From NCBI GenBank assembly GCA_016711875.1, contig JADJSD010000001.1:434001-498000 (forward strand): a stretch of 64,000 bases of DNA, read 5' to 3'. The notes under the pieces are model-generated. The model saw only the letters and a list, made by a program, of their open reading frames with translations, was not told where the DNA came from and ran no database searches. A program made the translations under genes and the position numbers. Shown here in pieces: positions 1-8,486 of this stretch (position 1 is its first letter; each line of letters begins with the position of its first letter). The stretch comes from Betaproteobacteria bacterium (GTDB taxonomy: Bacteria; Pseudomonadota; Gammaproteobacteria; Burkholderiales; Usitatibacteraceae).

Positions 1-462
1 GCTCACGCCCGCGGCATCGTTCTTCCCGCCGCTCACGCCGGCTGTCGCGCCCCCGGTTCCCGCCTGGGCGCCAGCGGCCGCGGTGATCGCCACCGCCGAG
101 GCCTCCGCGCCGAACTCGAAGTTGCCGCCGGTGAACTCGCGGAAGGCGCGCTCGTCCTCGAAGAAGATGATCTGGCTGAAGGCCTGCCCGCCGAGCTGCA
201 GGCCCACCGAGACCTGGTTCATCGTGGTGTCGCCCACGTGCTTGCCCTTCACGTACACGCGGCCGGAGCCGTGCGCGGCGCCCAGGCCCACCCCGCCCTT
301 GCCGATGGTCGGGAAGAGCGCGTAGCCGTAGGCCTTGTCGAGGTAGTGGCCACTCTGGCTGGCGTTGCGGAAGGTCTTGAGGGCGTCGGAATAGTCATCG
401 GCCAGCGCGGGGGCGGCCGGCAGGAACGCCAGAAGCAGGGGCAGCAGGAAGCGAGTCAGCAT
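1..462 (-). CDS. SYLF/YSC84-domain lipid-binding protein, C-terminus off the window
   Basis: The visible 154 codons start at an ATG (462) preceded by AGGAG seven bases upstream. They begin with a hydrophobic signal peptide ending near ALA-DD. The body has the family pattern of a glycine-rich stretch (LFPTIGKGGVGLGAAHGSG), then VGLQLGGQAFSQIIFFE and FEFGAEASAVA. These match the YSC84/SYLF fold, known in eukaryotes to bind phosphoinositides and in bacteria to occur in exported proteins of unknown role. The end of the gene lies left of base 1. The following 197 bases up to the next gene hold nothing I can identify apart from this ribosome binding site. Confidence 0.85.
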   Translation of the reverse strand, partial: MLTRFLLPLLLAFLPAAPALADDYSDALKTFRNASQSGHYLDKAYGYALFPTIGKGGVGLGAAHGSGRVYVKGKHVGDTTMNQVSVGLQLGGQAFSQIIFFEDERAFREFTGGNFEFGAEASAVAITAAAGAQAGTGGATAGVSGGKNDAAGVS

Positions 463-659
463 GAGTTTCTCCTGGATGGGGGAATCGAGCGGGGATGGCC
501 CGATCGCGATGGTAAACGGGCGCGGGCGCCGCCGCATCCCGGACGTTCGTCCCCGCCCCGGGCCGGTGCCGCGGCCTTGACTGCGATCAACGGCCGTTAG
601 CGCCTGCGGCGCAAAGTGTCCCTTCCCGAAACCCGAAGGCCTGAGCAAACCCCGCCCCG

Positions 660-2654
660 ATGAAACTCGCCGGACGACACTTCACGATCCGGGCGCGCAT
701 CTTCGCGCTCGTGCTGGCGGCGACGCTGCCGCTGGTGGCGCTCGCCTTCGCGCTCGGCGTCATGGAGTACCTCCACGCCCGCGAAGTGAGCGTGGACCGG
801 GCGCGATCCGTGGCCCGCAACGTCGCGGTGCGCATCGAGGCCCATCTCGCGGGGCTGGAGGCCACGCTGCAGCGCCTGGCCGAGCGGCCGCGCGTGAAGT
901 CGCTGGATCCGGCGGCCTGCGACGCGGCGATCGCGGACTACGTGAGCCTGCATCCGCAGTTCACGACGCTCGTGGTGCGCCGCGCCAACGGCGGACTCGT
1001 CTGCTCCAGCCGGAAGGACACCCTGCCCACGGTCGACCCGGAACGCTTCTCCTGGTTCGAGCCGGCCGTGCGGGCGGGCGGGTTCCGGGCGAGCGGCGCC
1101 TTCGTCGATCCGCACACCGCCCGCTGGGTCACCGTCCTCACCTACCCGATCCGCGGCGCCACGGGAGAAGTCTCGGGGATCGCGATCCTGCCCCTCGATC
1201 TCGACTCGCTCGGCCAGCGCCTGCGCGGCTCGATCCCCGACGACTTCCTCGTCGGCGTGATCGATGCCGACGACCGCTACCTCATCCGGTCCCGTCGGGG
1301 CGATACCTACCAGGGCCAGCCCCTCGCCCCGCACATCGCCCGGGCGCTTCGCGCAAGCGCCGGGGATTTCGAGGCCGAGGGTCCCGACGGCGTGGCGCGG
1401 CAGTACGCCCACCAACCCATCGCCGGCCCGGGCTGGCGCGTGGCCGCCGGCATCGAGCAGGACACGCTCGTCGCCGCCTCGCGCCGCCAGCTCGCCGCGA
1501 GCATCGCCTTCTTCGTCCCGTTCCTCCTCGCCGTGTTCTTCGTGACGTGGCGCCTGGGCCGCACCATCGCCGACCCGATCCGCGATCTCGCGAACACCGC
1601 CACCCGCCTGGCTGAAGGCGACAGCGGTGCGCGCGCCGCCGGCGCGAACCTGCGCGAGATCGACGAGGTCGCGCGGCAGCTGAACCGCATGCTCGAGGTG
1701 CAGGCCACCCACCGCGAGGCCCTGCTCGCGAGCGAGCGGCGCTTCCGCGACCTGGTCGAGAACGTCCCCAACATCGCGGTGCAGGGCTACGACCGCGAGC
1801 GCCGCGTCACCTTCTGGAACGACGCGAGCGAGCGCCTGTACGGCTGGTCGCCCGACGAGGCGCTCGGCCGCCGCCTCGAGGACCTCATCATCCCGCCGCC
1901 CATCCGCGAGATCGTGATCGAGCAGCACGCGCGCTGGGTGCGCGGCGGCCCGGGCATCCCCGCGAGCGAGCTGGTGCTGCAGAGAAAGGACGGCTCGCCC
2001 GTCTCGGTCTTCTCCAGCCACTCGATGCGCGCCGACGCGCACGGCGACCCGGAAATGTACTGCATCGACGTCGACCTCACGGCCCTCAAGCGCGCCGAAC
2101 AGGAGGTCGCCGCCTGGCGCGAGCGCTACCGCACCGCGATCCTCGCGAGCGGCCAGGTCATCCACGAGTGGGACCCGGCCACCGACACGCTGTCGATCTT
2201 CGGCGACACCCGCCGCATCCTGGGCTACGCGCCCGAGGAACTCGCCGGCAGCCTGGACCGCTGGCGGGCGCTGCTGCACCCCGAGGACCAGCCGCGCTTC
2301 GACGAGGAGGCCGGGCGCAGCCGCCGGACCGGAACGCCCTTCCGGCTCGAGTACCGTGTGCGCCACCGCAACGGCGAATGGCTCTTCGTGGAGGACAACG
2401 GCTACTTCGTGCGCGACGCCTCGGGCGCCATCGACTGCCTGGTGTGCTTCGTCGTGGACGTGACCGCCCGGCACCGGGCCGACGAACGCATCCGCGAGCA
2501 GCTCGAGGAGCTGCGGCGCTGGCATGCCGCGATGCTCGGCCGCGAGGGGCGCCTGCTCGACCTGAAGCGCGAGGTGAACGCCGTCATGGGCCGCCTGGGC
2601 GAGCCGCCGCGCTACCCGAGCGCCGAGACGGCCGGCAGCGGGGAGACGGCGTGA
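660..2654 (+). CDS. Membrane sensor: dCache, HAMP and two PAS domains, no output domain
   Basis: The protein has 664 residues. A first membrane segment lies at about residues 15-37, a periplasmic dCache-like ligand domain follows to about 279, and a second membrane segment runs from 280 to 298 (AFFVPFLLAVFFVTWRL). HAMP follows at about 299-350, then two PAS domains near 360-480 and 490-610 (RFRDLVENVPNIAVQ; FRLEYRVRHRNGEWLFVED, a PAS_3 type). There is no kinase, GGDEF or EAL domain: the chain stops soon after the last PAS and a short coiled coil. The stop overlaps the next start by four bases (GTGA), so the output is probably the HD-GYP protein encoded next. No Shine-Dalgarno is obvious at the ATG. 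Confidence 0.85.
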   Translation: MKLAGRHFTIRARIFALVLAATLPLVALAFALGVMEYLHAREVSVDRARSVARNVAVRIEAHLAGLEATLQRLAERPRVKSLDPAACDAAIADYVSLHPQFTTLVVRRANGGLVCSSRKDTLPTVDPERFSWFEPAVRAGGFRASGAFVDPHTARWVTVLTYPIRGATGEVSGIAILPLDLDSLGQRLRGSIPDDFLVGVIDADDRYLIRSRRGDTYQGQPLAPHIARALRASAGDFEAEGPDGVARQYAHQPIAGPGWRVAAGIEQDTLVAASRRQLAASIAFFVPFLLAVFFVTWRLGRTIADPIRDLANTATRLAEGDSGARAAGANLREIDEVARQLNRMLEVQATHREALLASERRFRDLVENVPNIAVQGYDRERRVTFWNDASERLYGWSPDEALGRRLEDLIIPPPIREIVIEQHARWVRGGPGIPASELVLQRKDGSPVSVFSSHSMRADAHGDPEMYCIDVDLTALKRAEQEVAAWRERYRTAILASGQVIHEWDPATDTLSIFGDTRRILGYAPEELAGSLDRWRALLHPEDQPRFDEEAGRSRRTGTPFRLEYRVRHRNGEWLFVEDNGYFVRDASGAIDCLVCFVVDVTARHRADERIREQLEELRRWHAAMLGREGRLLDLKREVNAVMGRLGEPPRYPSAETAGSGETA

Positions 2655-4492
2655 ACGCCCGCGGCGAATCCCTCGCCCTCCTCTTCGTGGAGGAGTCGCC
2701 CGAGGACTGCTCGCTCGTCGTGGGCAGCCTCGAGCGCGAGGGCATCGCGGTGTACTCGCGCCGCGTCGATACGCCCGAGGGTTTCCGCGCCGCGCTGCGC
2801 GAGGCCTCGTGGGATGCGATCGTCTCGGATTGCCACACGGCGGGCTTCGGCGCGGAGCGGGCGCTCGACATGCTGCGCGAATCGGGGCTCGACATCCCGC
2901 TCGTCGTCGTCGCCGGCCTCGTGGGCGAGGAGAAGGCCATCGACCTCATGCGCCGCGGCGCGAGCGACTTCGTCCCGAAGGACCGGCTGGCGCGCCTCGC
3001 CCCGGCCCTGAAGCGCGAGGTGGGCGACGCCCGCGACCGCGTGGAGACGCGCCTCACGCGGGCCCGGCTCGCCGAGACGCTCGAGCGCCACGCGGCCGCC
3101 ATCGACTCGGCCACCGACGGCTATGCCACGGTCGGCGACGACCGGTGCTTCATCGAGGTGAACGACGCGCTGTGCGCCCTCGCGGGCCGGCGGCGCGAGT
3201 CTCTCCTGGGCCGCCCCTTCCTCGACATCCTCGAGAACCGGGAGGCCGTCCAGGGCGCCCTGCCCGCGTGCGCGATCGGCGCGGCCGGCCAGTCGCGCCT
3301 GGAGACGTGCATCGCGCGCCCCGACGGCACGCAGGTGGACATCGAACTCACGCTCACCTGCCGCGGCGAAGGCAAGCCGGAGATCTTCCTCTTCGCCCAC
3401 GACATCACGGCCAGGAAGCGCCACGAGGCCGAGCTGGCGGAATCCAACCGCGACGGCGAACGCGTGCGCCAGGTGCTCCTGAGCGTGCTCGAGGACCAGA
3501 AGGAGATCGCCGACGAGCTCCGCGCGAGCGAGGAGCGCTTCCGCGGCATGCTGGAGTACAACGTGGCCGCGATGTTCATGATCGAGGACGGCAACGTCAC
3601 CTACGCCAACGCGCGCACGGGCCAGATCCTCGGCCACCACGATTCCGAGCTGCTCGGCCGGCCCATCCTCGCCTTCGTCGCCCCCGAGGACCACGCCGGC
3701 ATCGCCTCCGCCGTGGAGGAGCTCACGTCCGGGCGCGTGGCCCGCGCGGAGCGCACGTTCCGCGCCATCCGCAAGGACGGCACCTTCGTCGACATGGGCG
3801 CCACCGCCTCGCGCGTGATGCTGCGCGGCCGGCCGGTGATCCTGGGCACCGCGCAGGACATCGGCGAGCGAAAGCGCGCGCAGGCGGAGATCGACCGCTA
3901 CATCGCCCAGCTGGAGGAATCCATGACCTCCACGCTCGAGGCCGTCTCCAACCTGGTCGAGCTGCGCGATCCGTACACCTCCGGCCACGAGCGCCGGGTC
4001 GGGGACCTCGCGGCGGCCATCGGGCGGCGCATGGGGCTCGCCGAAGGCGTGGTGAAGGGCCTGCGGCTCACCGGCTACGTGCACGACATCGGCAAGATCA
4101 GCGTGCCCGCGGAGCTGCTCACCAAGCCCCTGCGGCTCACGAAGACGGAGTTCGAGCTCATCAAGGCCCACGCGCGGGCTGGCCATGACGTGCTGAAGGA
4201 CGTGAACTTCCCCTGGCCCGTGGCGGAGGTGATCCTCCAGCACCACGAGCGCCTGGACGGCAGCGGGTACCCGCGGGGCCTCAAGGGCGAGGAGATCATC
4301 CTCGAGGCGCGCATCATCTCGGTGGCGGACGTCGTGGAGGCCATGGCCTCGCACCGCCCCTACCGCGCCGGGCTCGGCATCGAGCGGGCGCTCGAGGAGC
4401 TCGAGGCGGGCGCGGGCACGCTGTACGACGCCGAGGTGGCGGGTCACTGCCTCGCGCTCTTCCGGGAGGAAGGCTTCTCGCTGGGCGACTAG
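2651..4492 (+). CDS. Receiver-PAS-PAS-HD-GYP protein, probable cyclic di-GMP phosphodiesterase
   Basis: I place the start at GTG 2651, overlapping the upstream stop, giving 613 residues. A receiver-like domain spans about 9-125. The phospho-acceptor Asp of VSD is present, but the acidic pair reads EE, and the usual Ser/Thr before GxxGE is Ala (VVVAGLVGEE). Two PAS domains lie near 143-255 and 290-410. The C-terminal HD-GYP domain is complete, with HDIGK near 477 and HHERLDGSGYP near 530, the residues that bind metal and define cyclic di-GMP hydrolases. The four-base overlap with the sensor implies translational coupling and a two-protein signalling unit. Catalytic activity is inferred from motifs. 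Confidence 0.88.
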   Translation: MNARGESLALLFVEESPEDCSLVVGSLEREGIAVYSRRVDTPEGFRAALREASWDAIVSDCHTAGFGAERALDMLRESGLDIPLVVVAGLVGEEKAIDLMRRGASDFVPKDRLARLAPALKREVGDARDRVETRLTRARLAETLERHAAAIDSATDGYATVGDDRCFIEVNDALCALAGRRRESLLGRPFLDILENREAVQGALPACAIGAAGQSRLETCIARPDGTQVDIELTLTCRGEGKPEIFLFAHDITARKRHEAELAESNRDGERVRQVLLSVLEDQKEIADELRASEERFRGMLEYNVAAMFMIEDGNVTYANARTGQILGHHDSELLGRPILAFVAPEDHAGIASAVEELTSGRVARAERTFRAIRKDGTFVDMGATASRVMLRGRPVILGTAQDIGERKRAQAEIDRYIAQLEESMTSTLEAVSNLVELRDPYTSGHERRVGDLAAAIGRRMGLAEGVVKGLRLTGYVHDIGKISVPAELLTKPLRLTKTEFELIKAHARAGHDVLKDVNFPWPVAEVILQHHERLDGSGYPRGLKGEEIILEARIISVADVVEAMASHRPYRAGLGIERALEELEAGAGTLYDAEVAGHCLALFREEGFSLGD

Positions 4493-4502
4493 CCGGGGCC
4501 CG

Positions 4503-4530
4503 AAAAAAGACGCCGGCCCGAAGGCCGGCG
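4503..4530 (-). terminator. Intrinsic terminator after soxD
   Basis: An 8-bp stem (CGCCGGCC, 4511-4518; GGCCGGCG, 4523-4530) with a CGAA loop is followed on the minus strand by a T6 run (A6 at 4503-4508). It lies 24 bases beyond the soxD stop. It may also slow transcripts arriving from the HD-GYP gene on the plus strand, though the T-run is on the soxD side. Confidence 0.85.
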
Positions 4531-4553
4531 CTCCCCTTCCCCATCCCCCAGGA

Positions 4554-5171
4554 TTACTTCTTGCCGCGCGTCGACGAGATCGGCGGGCAGTTCGACATGC
4601 ACCGCTCGGCCTTCACGTCCGGCCGCGTGTCGGAGATGAACCCGTCGCGGTTGGGCATCACGAGCGCGGTGAAGGTCTTCGCGTCGCCCACGCCGTTCGC
4701 GGGCATGAGCCCGTTCAGGTGCAGGATGTACGCCGAGACCGCGTAGGACTCGTCGTCCGTGAGCGACTGCGGCGCGTTCATGGGCATCGCGCGGCGCACG
4801 TAGTCGAAGAGCACGCCCGCGTACGGGTACATGCTGCCCGGCGTGAGCACGCGGGTGTTCGTCTTGAACGAGCCGATGCCGCCCACCATCGCGCCGAACA
4901 CCGGGCCGCCCTTGGCGCCCTCGCCGTGGCAGGCGAGGCACTTGGCGTCGTAGACCTTCTTGCCGTCGGCGACGCTTCCCTTGCCGGGGGGAAGCCCCAG
5001 GCCGTCGGGCGTGCGCACGTCGATGTTCCACTTGGCGAGCTGCGCCTCGGAGACGGGTTGCCCCAGCCGCGGGGAAGGCCCGGCAGGCCCGGACTCGGAC
5101 GTCGAGACCGTCACCGCGCACCCGGTGAGCGCCACGGCGACCGTGGCGACGAGAACCTTAGCCGATCGCAT
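4554..5171 (-). CDS. soxD: Cytochrome c subunit of sulfane/sulfite dehydrogenase (SoxD-like)
   Basis: The 205-residue exported cytochrome starts at ATG 5171, inside the end of soxC (14-base overlap). A lipoprotein-type signal is present (VAVALTGCAV), so it may be membrane-anchored. One c-type heme motif is visible, CLACH near residue 78, followed by Met-rich segments (MYPYAG, MPMNAP) that can supply the sixth ligand. SoxD accepts electrons from the molybdenum subunit SoxC. Paracoccus SoxD is larger and diheme, so this is the short monoheme form, or a SorB-like subunit. A terminator follows directly. The soxXYZAB genes are not in the window. Confidence 0.85.
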   Translation of the reverse strand: MRSAKVLVATVAVALTGCAVTVSTSESGPAGPSPRLGQPVSEAQLAKWNIDVRTPDGLGLPPGKGSVADGKKVYDAKCLACHGEGAKGGPVFGAMVGGIGSFKTNTRVLTPGSMYPYAGVLFDYVRRAMPMNAPQSLTDDESYAVSAYILHLNGLMPANGVGDAKTFTALVMPNRDGFISDTRPDVKAERCMSNCPPISSTRGKK

Positions 5172-6465
5172 TGGACACCTCCCCCGAAGCGGCGACATCC
5201 CACGGGAATATCGCGTTGTGGTGCTGCACGAAGCCCACGATGGCGCGGACCTTCTTGATGTCGTCCACGGTCGGCTGGACGTAGCCGGTGGAGTCCATCG
5301 CGCGCGAGGCGATCGTCATCGGCGCGCCGTCCCACTTCACGGTGAGGCGGAAGCGCGTGAGCGTCTTGTCGAGCACCGGCTCCTCGAGGCGCGCCTCGCG
5401 CCAGGTGCGGCCGCCGTCGAGCGTCACGTCCACCGTGCGGATGCTGCCAACGCCGGACCAGGCGAAGCCCAGGATCTCGATCGTGCCGGGTTTGATCTTC
5501 ATCCCGCCCGAGGGCGAGGTGACGACCGACTTGCACTCCATCTCCATCGAGAACTGGCGCCACTTGCCGTCGGGCATCGGGTCCGTGTAGCGGGCGGTTT
5601 CGCTTCGCAGGTGCCAGGGCTTGTCGCCGAGCTTGAGGCGCCGCAGCCACTTCACGCTGGTATTGCCTTCCCAGCCCGGGGTGAAGAGGCGCAGCGGGTA
5701 GCCGTTCTCCGGCCGGAGCATCTCGCCGTTGGAGGCGTAGACGAGGAGCGCGTCGTCCAGCAGCTTCTTCATCGGGATGGAGCGCGCGTGCGAGGCGCCG
5801 TCGGCGCCTTCGGCGAGGGCCCACTGGGCTTCCTTGAGGACGCCGGCCTCCTCGAGCAGCGTCGCGACGGGCACGCCCGTCCACTGCGCGCAGGAGAGCA
5901 GCCCGTGGGTCTGCTGCACCGTCTTGGACTTCGGCGCGAGCCAGTCCGTGAGGCCGTTGCCGGAGCACTCGTGGAAATAGAATTTCGTGACCGACGGGTA
6001 CTTCATCAGGTCGGCCATCGAGAACTTGAGCGGCTGGCGCACCATGCCGTGGATCACGAAGGTGTGCTTGTCCGGGTCGATGTCCGGCACGCCGTTGTGG
6101 TGGCGCTCGAAGATGAGCCCGTTGGGCGTCACGATGCCGTGCTGCTGGTGCAGCGGCGTCATGCTCCAGTCGGAGAAGTTCTGCCGGTTCACGAAGACGT
6201 CCGTGCGGCGGCGCTTCACGTGGGCCTCGAACTTCGAGGGCATGCCGTACTCGTTGGCCGGCATCGGCCGCCCGTGTTCCTTGGCCGAGGGCGGCACTTC
6301 GAGCGCCTGGGCGCCGGCCTGCGTCGCGACGCCCGCGGCGCCCGCCATCGCGAGCGTGCGGCCGAGCATGCGGCGGCGACCGGGATCGTGCGACTTGGAT
6401 TCCCGGCCCTGCAACTCCCGCCGGGACGACTCGACCAACTCCTTCATTTTCTCCGAAAGCTTCAT
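5158..6465 (-). CDS. soxC: Molybdenum subunit of sulfane dehydrogenase (SoxC-like)
   Basis: This is a 435-residue sulfite-oxidase-family molybdoenzyme. The start at ATG 6465 is chosen because GGGGGAG precedes it. An arginine-rich twin-arginine-like segment (GRRRMLGRT) and a hydrophobic stretch near residues 27-50 suggest Tat export with cofactor bound. The molybdopterin-ligating Cys is in FHECSGNG near residue 168. The C-terminal dimerisation domain is present. Within the Sox system SoxCD oxidises the sulfane sulfur held on SoxYZ, passing electrons to the cytochrome subunit. Plain sulfite dehydrogenase (SorA-like) is the alternative. The gene overlaps soxD and forms a two-gene operon. Confidence 0.88.
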   Translation of the reverse strand: MKLSEKMKELVESSRRELQGRESKSHDPGRRRMLGRTLAMAGAAGVATQAGAQALEVPPSAKEHGRPMPANEYGMPSKFEAHVKRRRTDVFVNRQNFSDWSMTPLHQQHGIVTPNGLIFERHHNGVPDIDPDKHTFVIHGMVRQPLKFSMADLMKYPSVTKFYFHECSGNGLTDWLAPKSKTVQQTHGLLSCAQWTGVPVATLLEEAGVLKEAQWALAEGADGASHARSIPMKKLLDDALLVYASNGEMLRPENGYPLRLFTPGWEGNTSVKWLRRLKLGDKPWHLRSETARYTDPMPDGKWRQFSMEMECKSVVTSPSGGMKIKPGTIEILGFAWSGVGSIRTVDVTLDGGRTWREARLEEPVLDKTLTRFRLTVKWDGAPMTIASRAMDSTGYVQPTVDDIKKVRAIVGFVQHHNAIFPWDVAASGEVSNAIG

Positions 6466-6559
6466 CGCTCCCCCCATTCTGTTGCCGCTGTTGTCGTGGC
6501 CGGGTATGGCCTCGCGCGCCGATCGTCTTCCCGAACGATTCTCAATTGCGCGGTTCGCC

Positions 6560-6589
6560 AAGGTAGGAGGGGGGCTCCGGGCGTGTCAA
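6560..6589 (-). promoter_or_regulatory. Sigma-70-type promoter for soxCD
   Basis: On the minus strand a perfect -35 TTGACA (6589-6584) is followed after 18 bases by TACCTT (6565-6560). Transcription would start near 6553 and leave a leader of about 90 bases before the soxC ATG. The -10 is a weak match, so this is a sequence-based prediction. Confidence 0.5.
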
Positions 6590-6666
6590 CGCTTATCGGA
6601 TTCGTCGATGATGCGGTGCAATGCGGAAGGGGTCCGGCCGTCCGAGGCGCCTGGCAGCCGGCGGGT

Positions 6667-7575
6667 TCAGCGACCGTCCTGGATGCGCGAGTAGAGGTAG
6701 AGCTTGAGGGCGCGCCGCTCGTGTGCGGGAATCGGGTCGAGCTCGATTCCGTGGTTCCACAGATCGAGCGTCCCGGGATCGCTCGAAGGGGCGACGCTGC
6801 GCGCGTGGCCCGTGAGTTCGAACACATGGCGCTCGCCGTCGAATTGCAGGCGGAAGTAGACATCCACCGCCTCGCCCGGGCTCACGATCCTCTGGCGCCC
6901 CTGGACGAGCATCCCCCCCAGGCTCAGGTCGCGCAGGGTGCAGGCGTGACGCGCGTGGCTGCCTCGCGCGCCCACGGAGGCGACGATGCCCATCTTCACC
7001 CGCGAGTTGCCGCGCACCTGGTTCACGCGGGCGCGCGCGGGATAGCTCAGGTGGAGGTACGGGAACGGCTGGAGCTGGACGCGAAGGACGGTCGAATCGA
7101 ACGTGCAGGTCCACTTGTCGTGGGCGGAGCGCACCTGGAAGGCGTCGCCCTCGCGGATCGCGAGCAGGTGGTCGGCGCCGCGCGGATGCGTGACGAGGAG
7201 CGAATCGCCCTCGACCCAGCCCATCAGCTTCACCGCGTGGCGCAGCCGCTGGGGATCGGCGGCGACGCCCAGCGTGAAGGGCGTACCGATGGGAAACCCG
7301 ACCTCGGCGAAGGAGAAAAACTTCGCGGCGGGTGCGGGAGGGGCTGCGGCCGGGGCAACCGCATCGGCCTTCGCGTCGGCCTCGCGAACCAGGGCGCGAT
7401 CCACGGGCATCGCGTCGGAGCGGTACAGGCCGAAATCGGCCAGCATCGCGCGCTGGGTCTCGCTGCGCGGCACGAAGCCCGGCAGCACGACCATCTGGGC
7501 CGCCTCGTCGAAGAGGGGCCAGGCGGTGGGCGAGCCGACGCGGAGGTCGCTCTTTCGAATCCGGCGCAGTTCCAT
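6667..7575 (-). CDS. YcgR-like PilZ-domain protein
   Basis: A 302-residue cytosolic protein. The second half has a YcgR N-terminal-type beta domain (about 90-190), followed by a PilZ domain with the conserved D-x-S-x-x-G element (DLSLGG). The RxxxR part of the cyclic di-GMP site is not obvious in VRGNSRVK, so nucleotide binding is uncertain. The family acts as a flagellar brake or motility effector responding to cyclic di-GMP. The N-terminal 90 residues, with an Ala/Pro-rich linker, are not recognised. It is the only motility-linked gene here, but fits with the HD-GYP enzyme 2 kb away. Confidence 0.75.
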   Translation of the reverse strand: MELRRIRKSDLRVGSPTAWPLFDEAAQMVVLPGFVPRSETQRAMLADFGLYRSDAMPVDRALVREADAKADAVAPAAAPPAPAAKFFSFAEVGFPIGTPFTLGVAADPQRLRHAVKLMGWVEGDSLLVTHPRGADHLLAIREGDAFQVRSAHDKWTCTFDSTVLRVQLQPFPYLHLSYPARARVNQVRGNSRVKMGIVASVGARGSHARHACTLRDLSLGGMLVQGRQRIVSPGEAVDVYFRLQFDGERHVFELTGHARSVAPSSDPGTLDLWNHGIELDPIPAHERRALKLYLYSRIQDGR

Positions 7576-7663
7576 GGCGTTCCGGCCCCGCCGGAAAGGG
7601 GCGAGGCCATCTCGCCTTGGTTACGGCCCGAATCGGGGCACCTTGAGGGCCCGGCGCCCCCCC

Positions 7664-8476
7664 TCACCGCAGGGCGTCGGCGATCAGCTCGCGCTCGCGC
7701 AGCGTGCAGCGCCCGCGCAGGGGGACCATGTCCAGCTCATAGGGGTTGCGGCGCAGGAGCTCGAGCTTCACCACGCCGAAACGGTCCCAGAGCGGCTCCC
7801 AGAAGGCATGGGTCGGATTGAGCGCGAGGACGCCCCGCTCGCCCGCCTCCGCGGCCCGGCGGGCTCCCAGCCCCTCGGCGCCCCGGGGGCCGGCGGCGAG
7901 ACGCACCGTCGCCTGCGCCACCTGCTCCGCCGAGGGCTGGAAAAGCGCCTCGACCCCGAAACCCCGGGATGCGAACCAGCGGGACATCCCCAGTTCGTAG
8001 GACGCGACGACGTGGTTGCGGTCGGCCAGCGGCCGCATTTCGCCCCACCAGGCGCGAAAGGCCTCCGAGCGCACGACGGCCGGGCCGAACCCCACCAGGT
8101 AGCTCTGCAGGTGCGGCGCGAACTCCTCGCTCGCCGTGAGGCCCACGAGCCCGGCGTCCTCGCCCAGGCGCGCGAGGAAAGGAGCCAGCAGGCGCGCCGG
8201 ATCGAGGCAGACGAACGACGAATTCAGGATGACGAGCCCGCCGGCCTCTTCCAGGACCGGGGCCAGCCGGTCGATGCCCGTCTTGTACGAGAAGAAATCG
8301 TAGCCCTCGTTCGGCCGGCGGATCACCTCCGCGGCATCGGCGAGGCGCATGCCCTCGGCGTCGGCGAGGCCCGTGGAGACGAAGACGACACGCCCGGGCA
8401 GGGCCCGCACGAGCGCGGCCAGGTGCGCGGCCACGCGGCCGTGGGAATCGTGGTGGGCGACGACGAAGGCCGGCAT
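7664..8476 (-). CDS. Rhamnan-synthesis-F-like glycosyltransferase-associated protein
   Basis: The 270-residue protein has the pattern of the RgpF/rhamnan synthesis F family. It has an N-terminal VVAHHDSHG, a central VILNSSFVCL and a C-terminal NPTHAFWEPLWDRFGVVKLELLRRNP, which is the family signature. Such proteins occur in polysaccharide clusters and are thought to transfer sugars, but their exact reaction is poorly defined. No other polysaccharide gene lies nearby. The stop is ten bases from the start region of the preceding minus-strand dehydratase gene, so the two are probably cotranscribed. Confidence 0.7.
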   Translation of the reverse strand: MPAFVVAHHDSHGRVAAHLAALVRALPGRVVFVSTGLADAEGMRLADAAEVIRRPNEGYDFFSYKTGIDRLAPVLEEAGGLVILNSSFVCLDPARLLAPFLARLGEDAGLVGLTASEEFAPHLQSYLVGFGPAVVRSEAFRAWWGEMRPLADRNHVVASYELGMSRWFASRGFGVEALFQPSAEQVAQATVRLAAGPRGAEGLGARRAAEAGERGVLALNPTHAFWEPLWDRFGVVKLELLRRNPYELDMVPLRGRCTLRERELIADALR

Positions 8477-8486
8477 CGCACCCGCG

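Noticed and set aside
597..2525. Long open frame (642 codons) on the minus strand under the PAS sensor
   Set aside because: It is a mirror frame produced by high GC at codon ends. The plus-strand protein has clear domains and the minus frame has none.
2612..4447. 611-codon minus-strand frame under the HD-GYP gene
   Set aside because: Low-complexity Arg/Ala/Glu/His composition with no domains, lying opposite a well-defined enzyme.
4960..7821. 953-codon plus-strand open frame opposite soxCD and the PilZ gene
   Set aside because: It spans three recognisable minus-strand genes and their intergenic regions, so it is a GC artefact.
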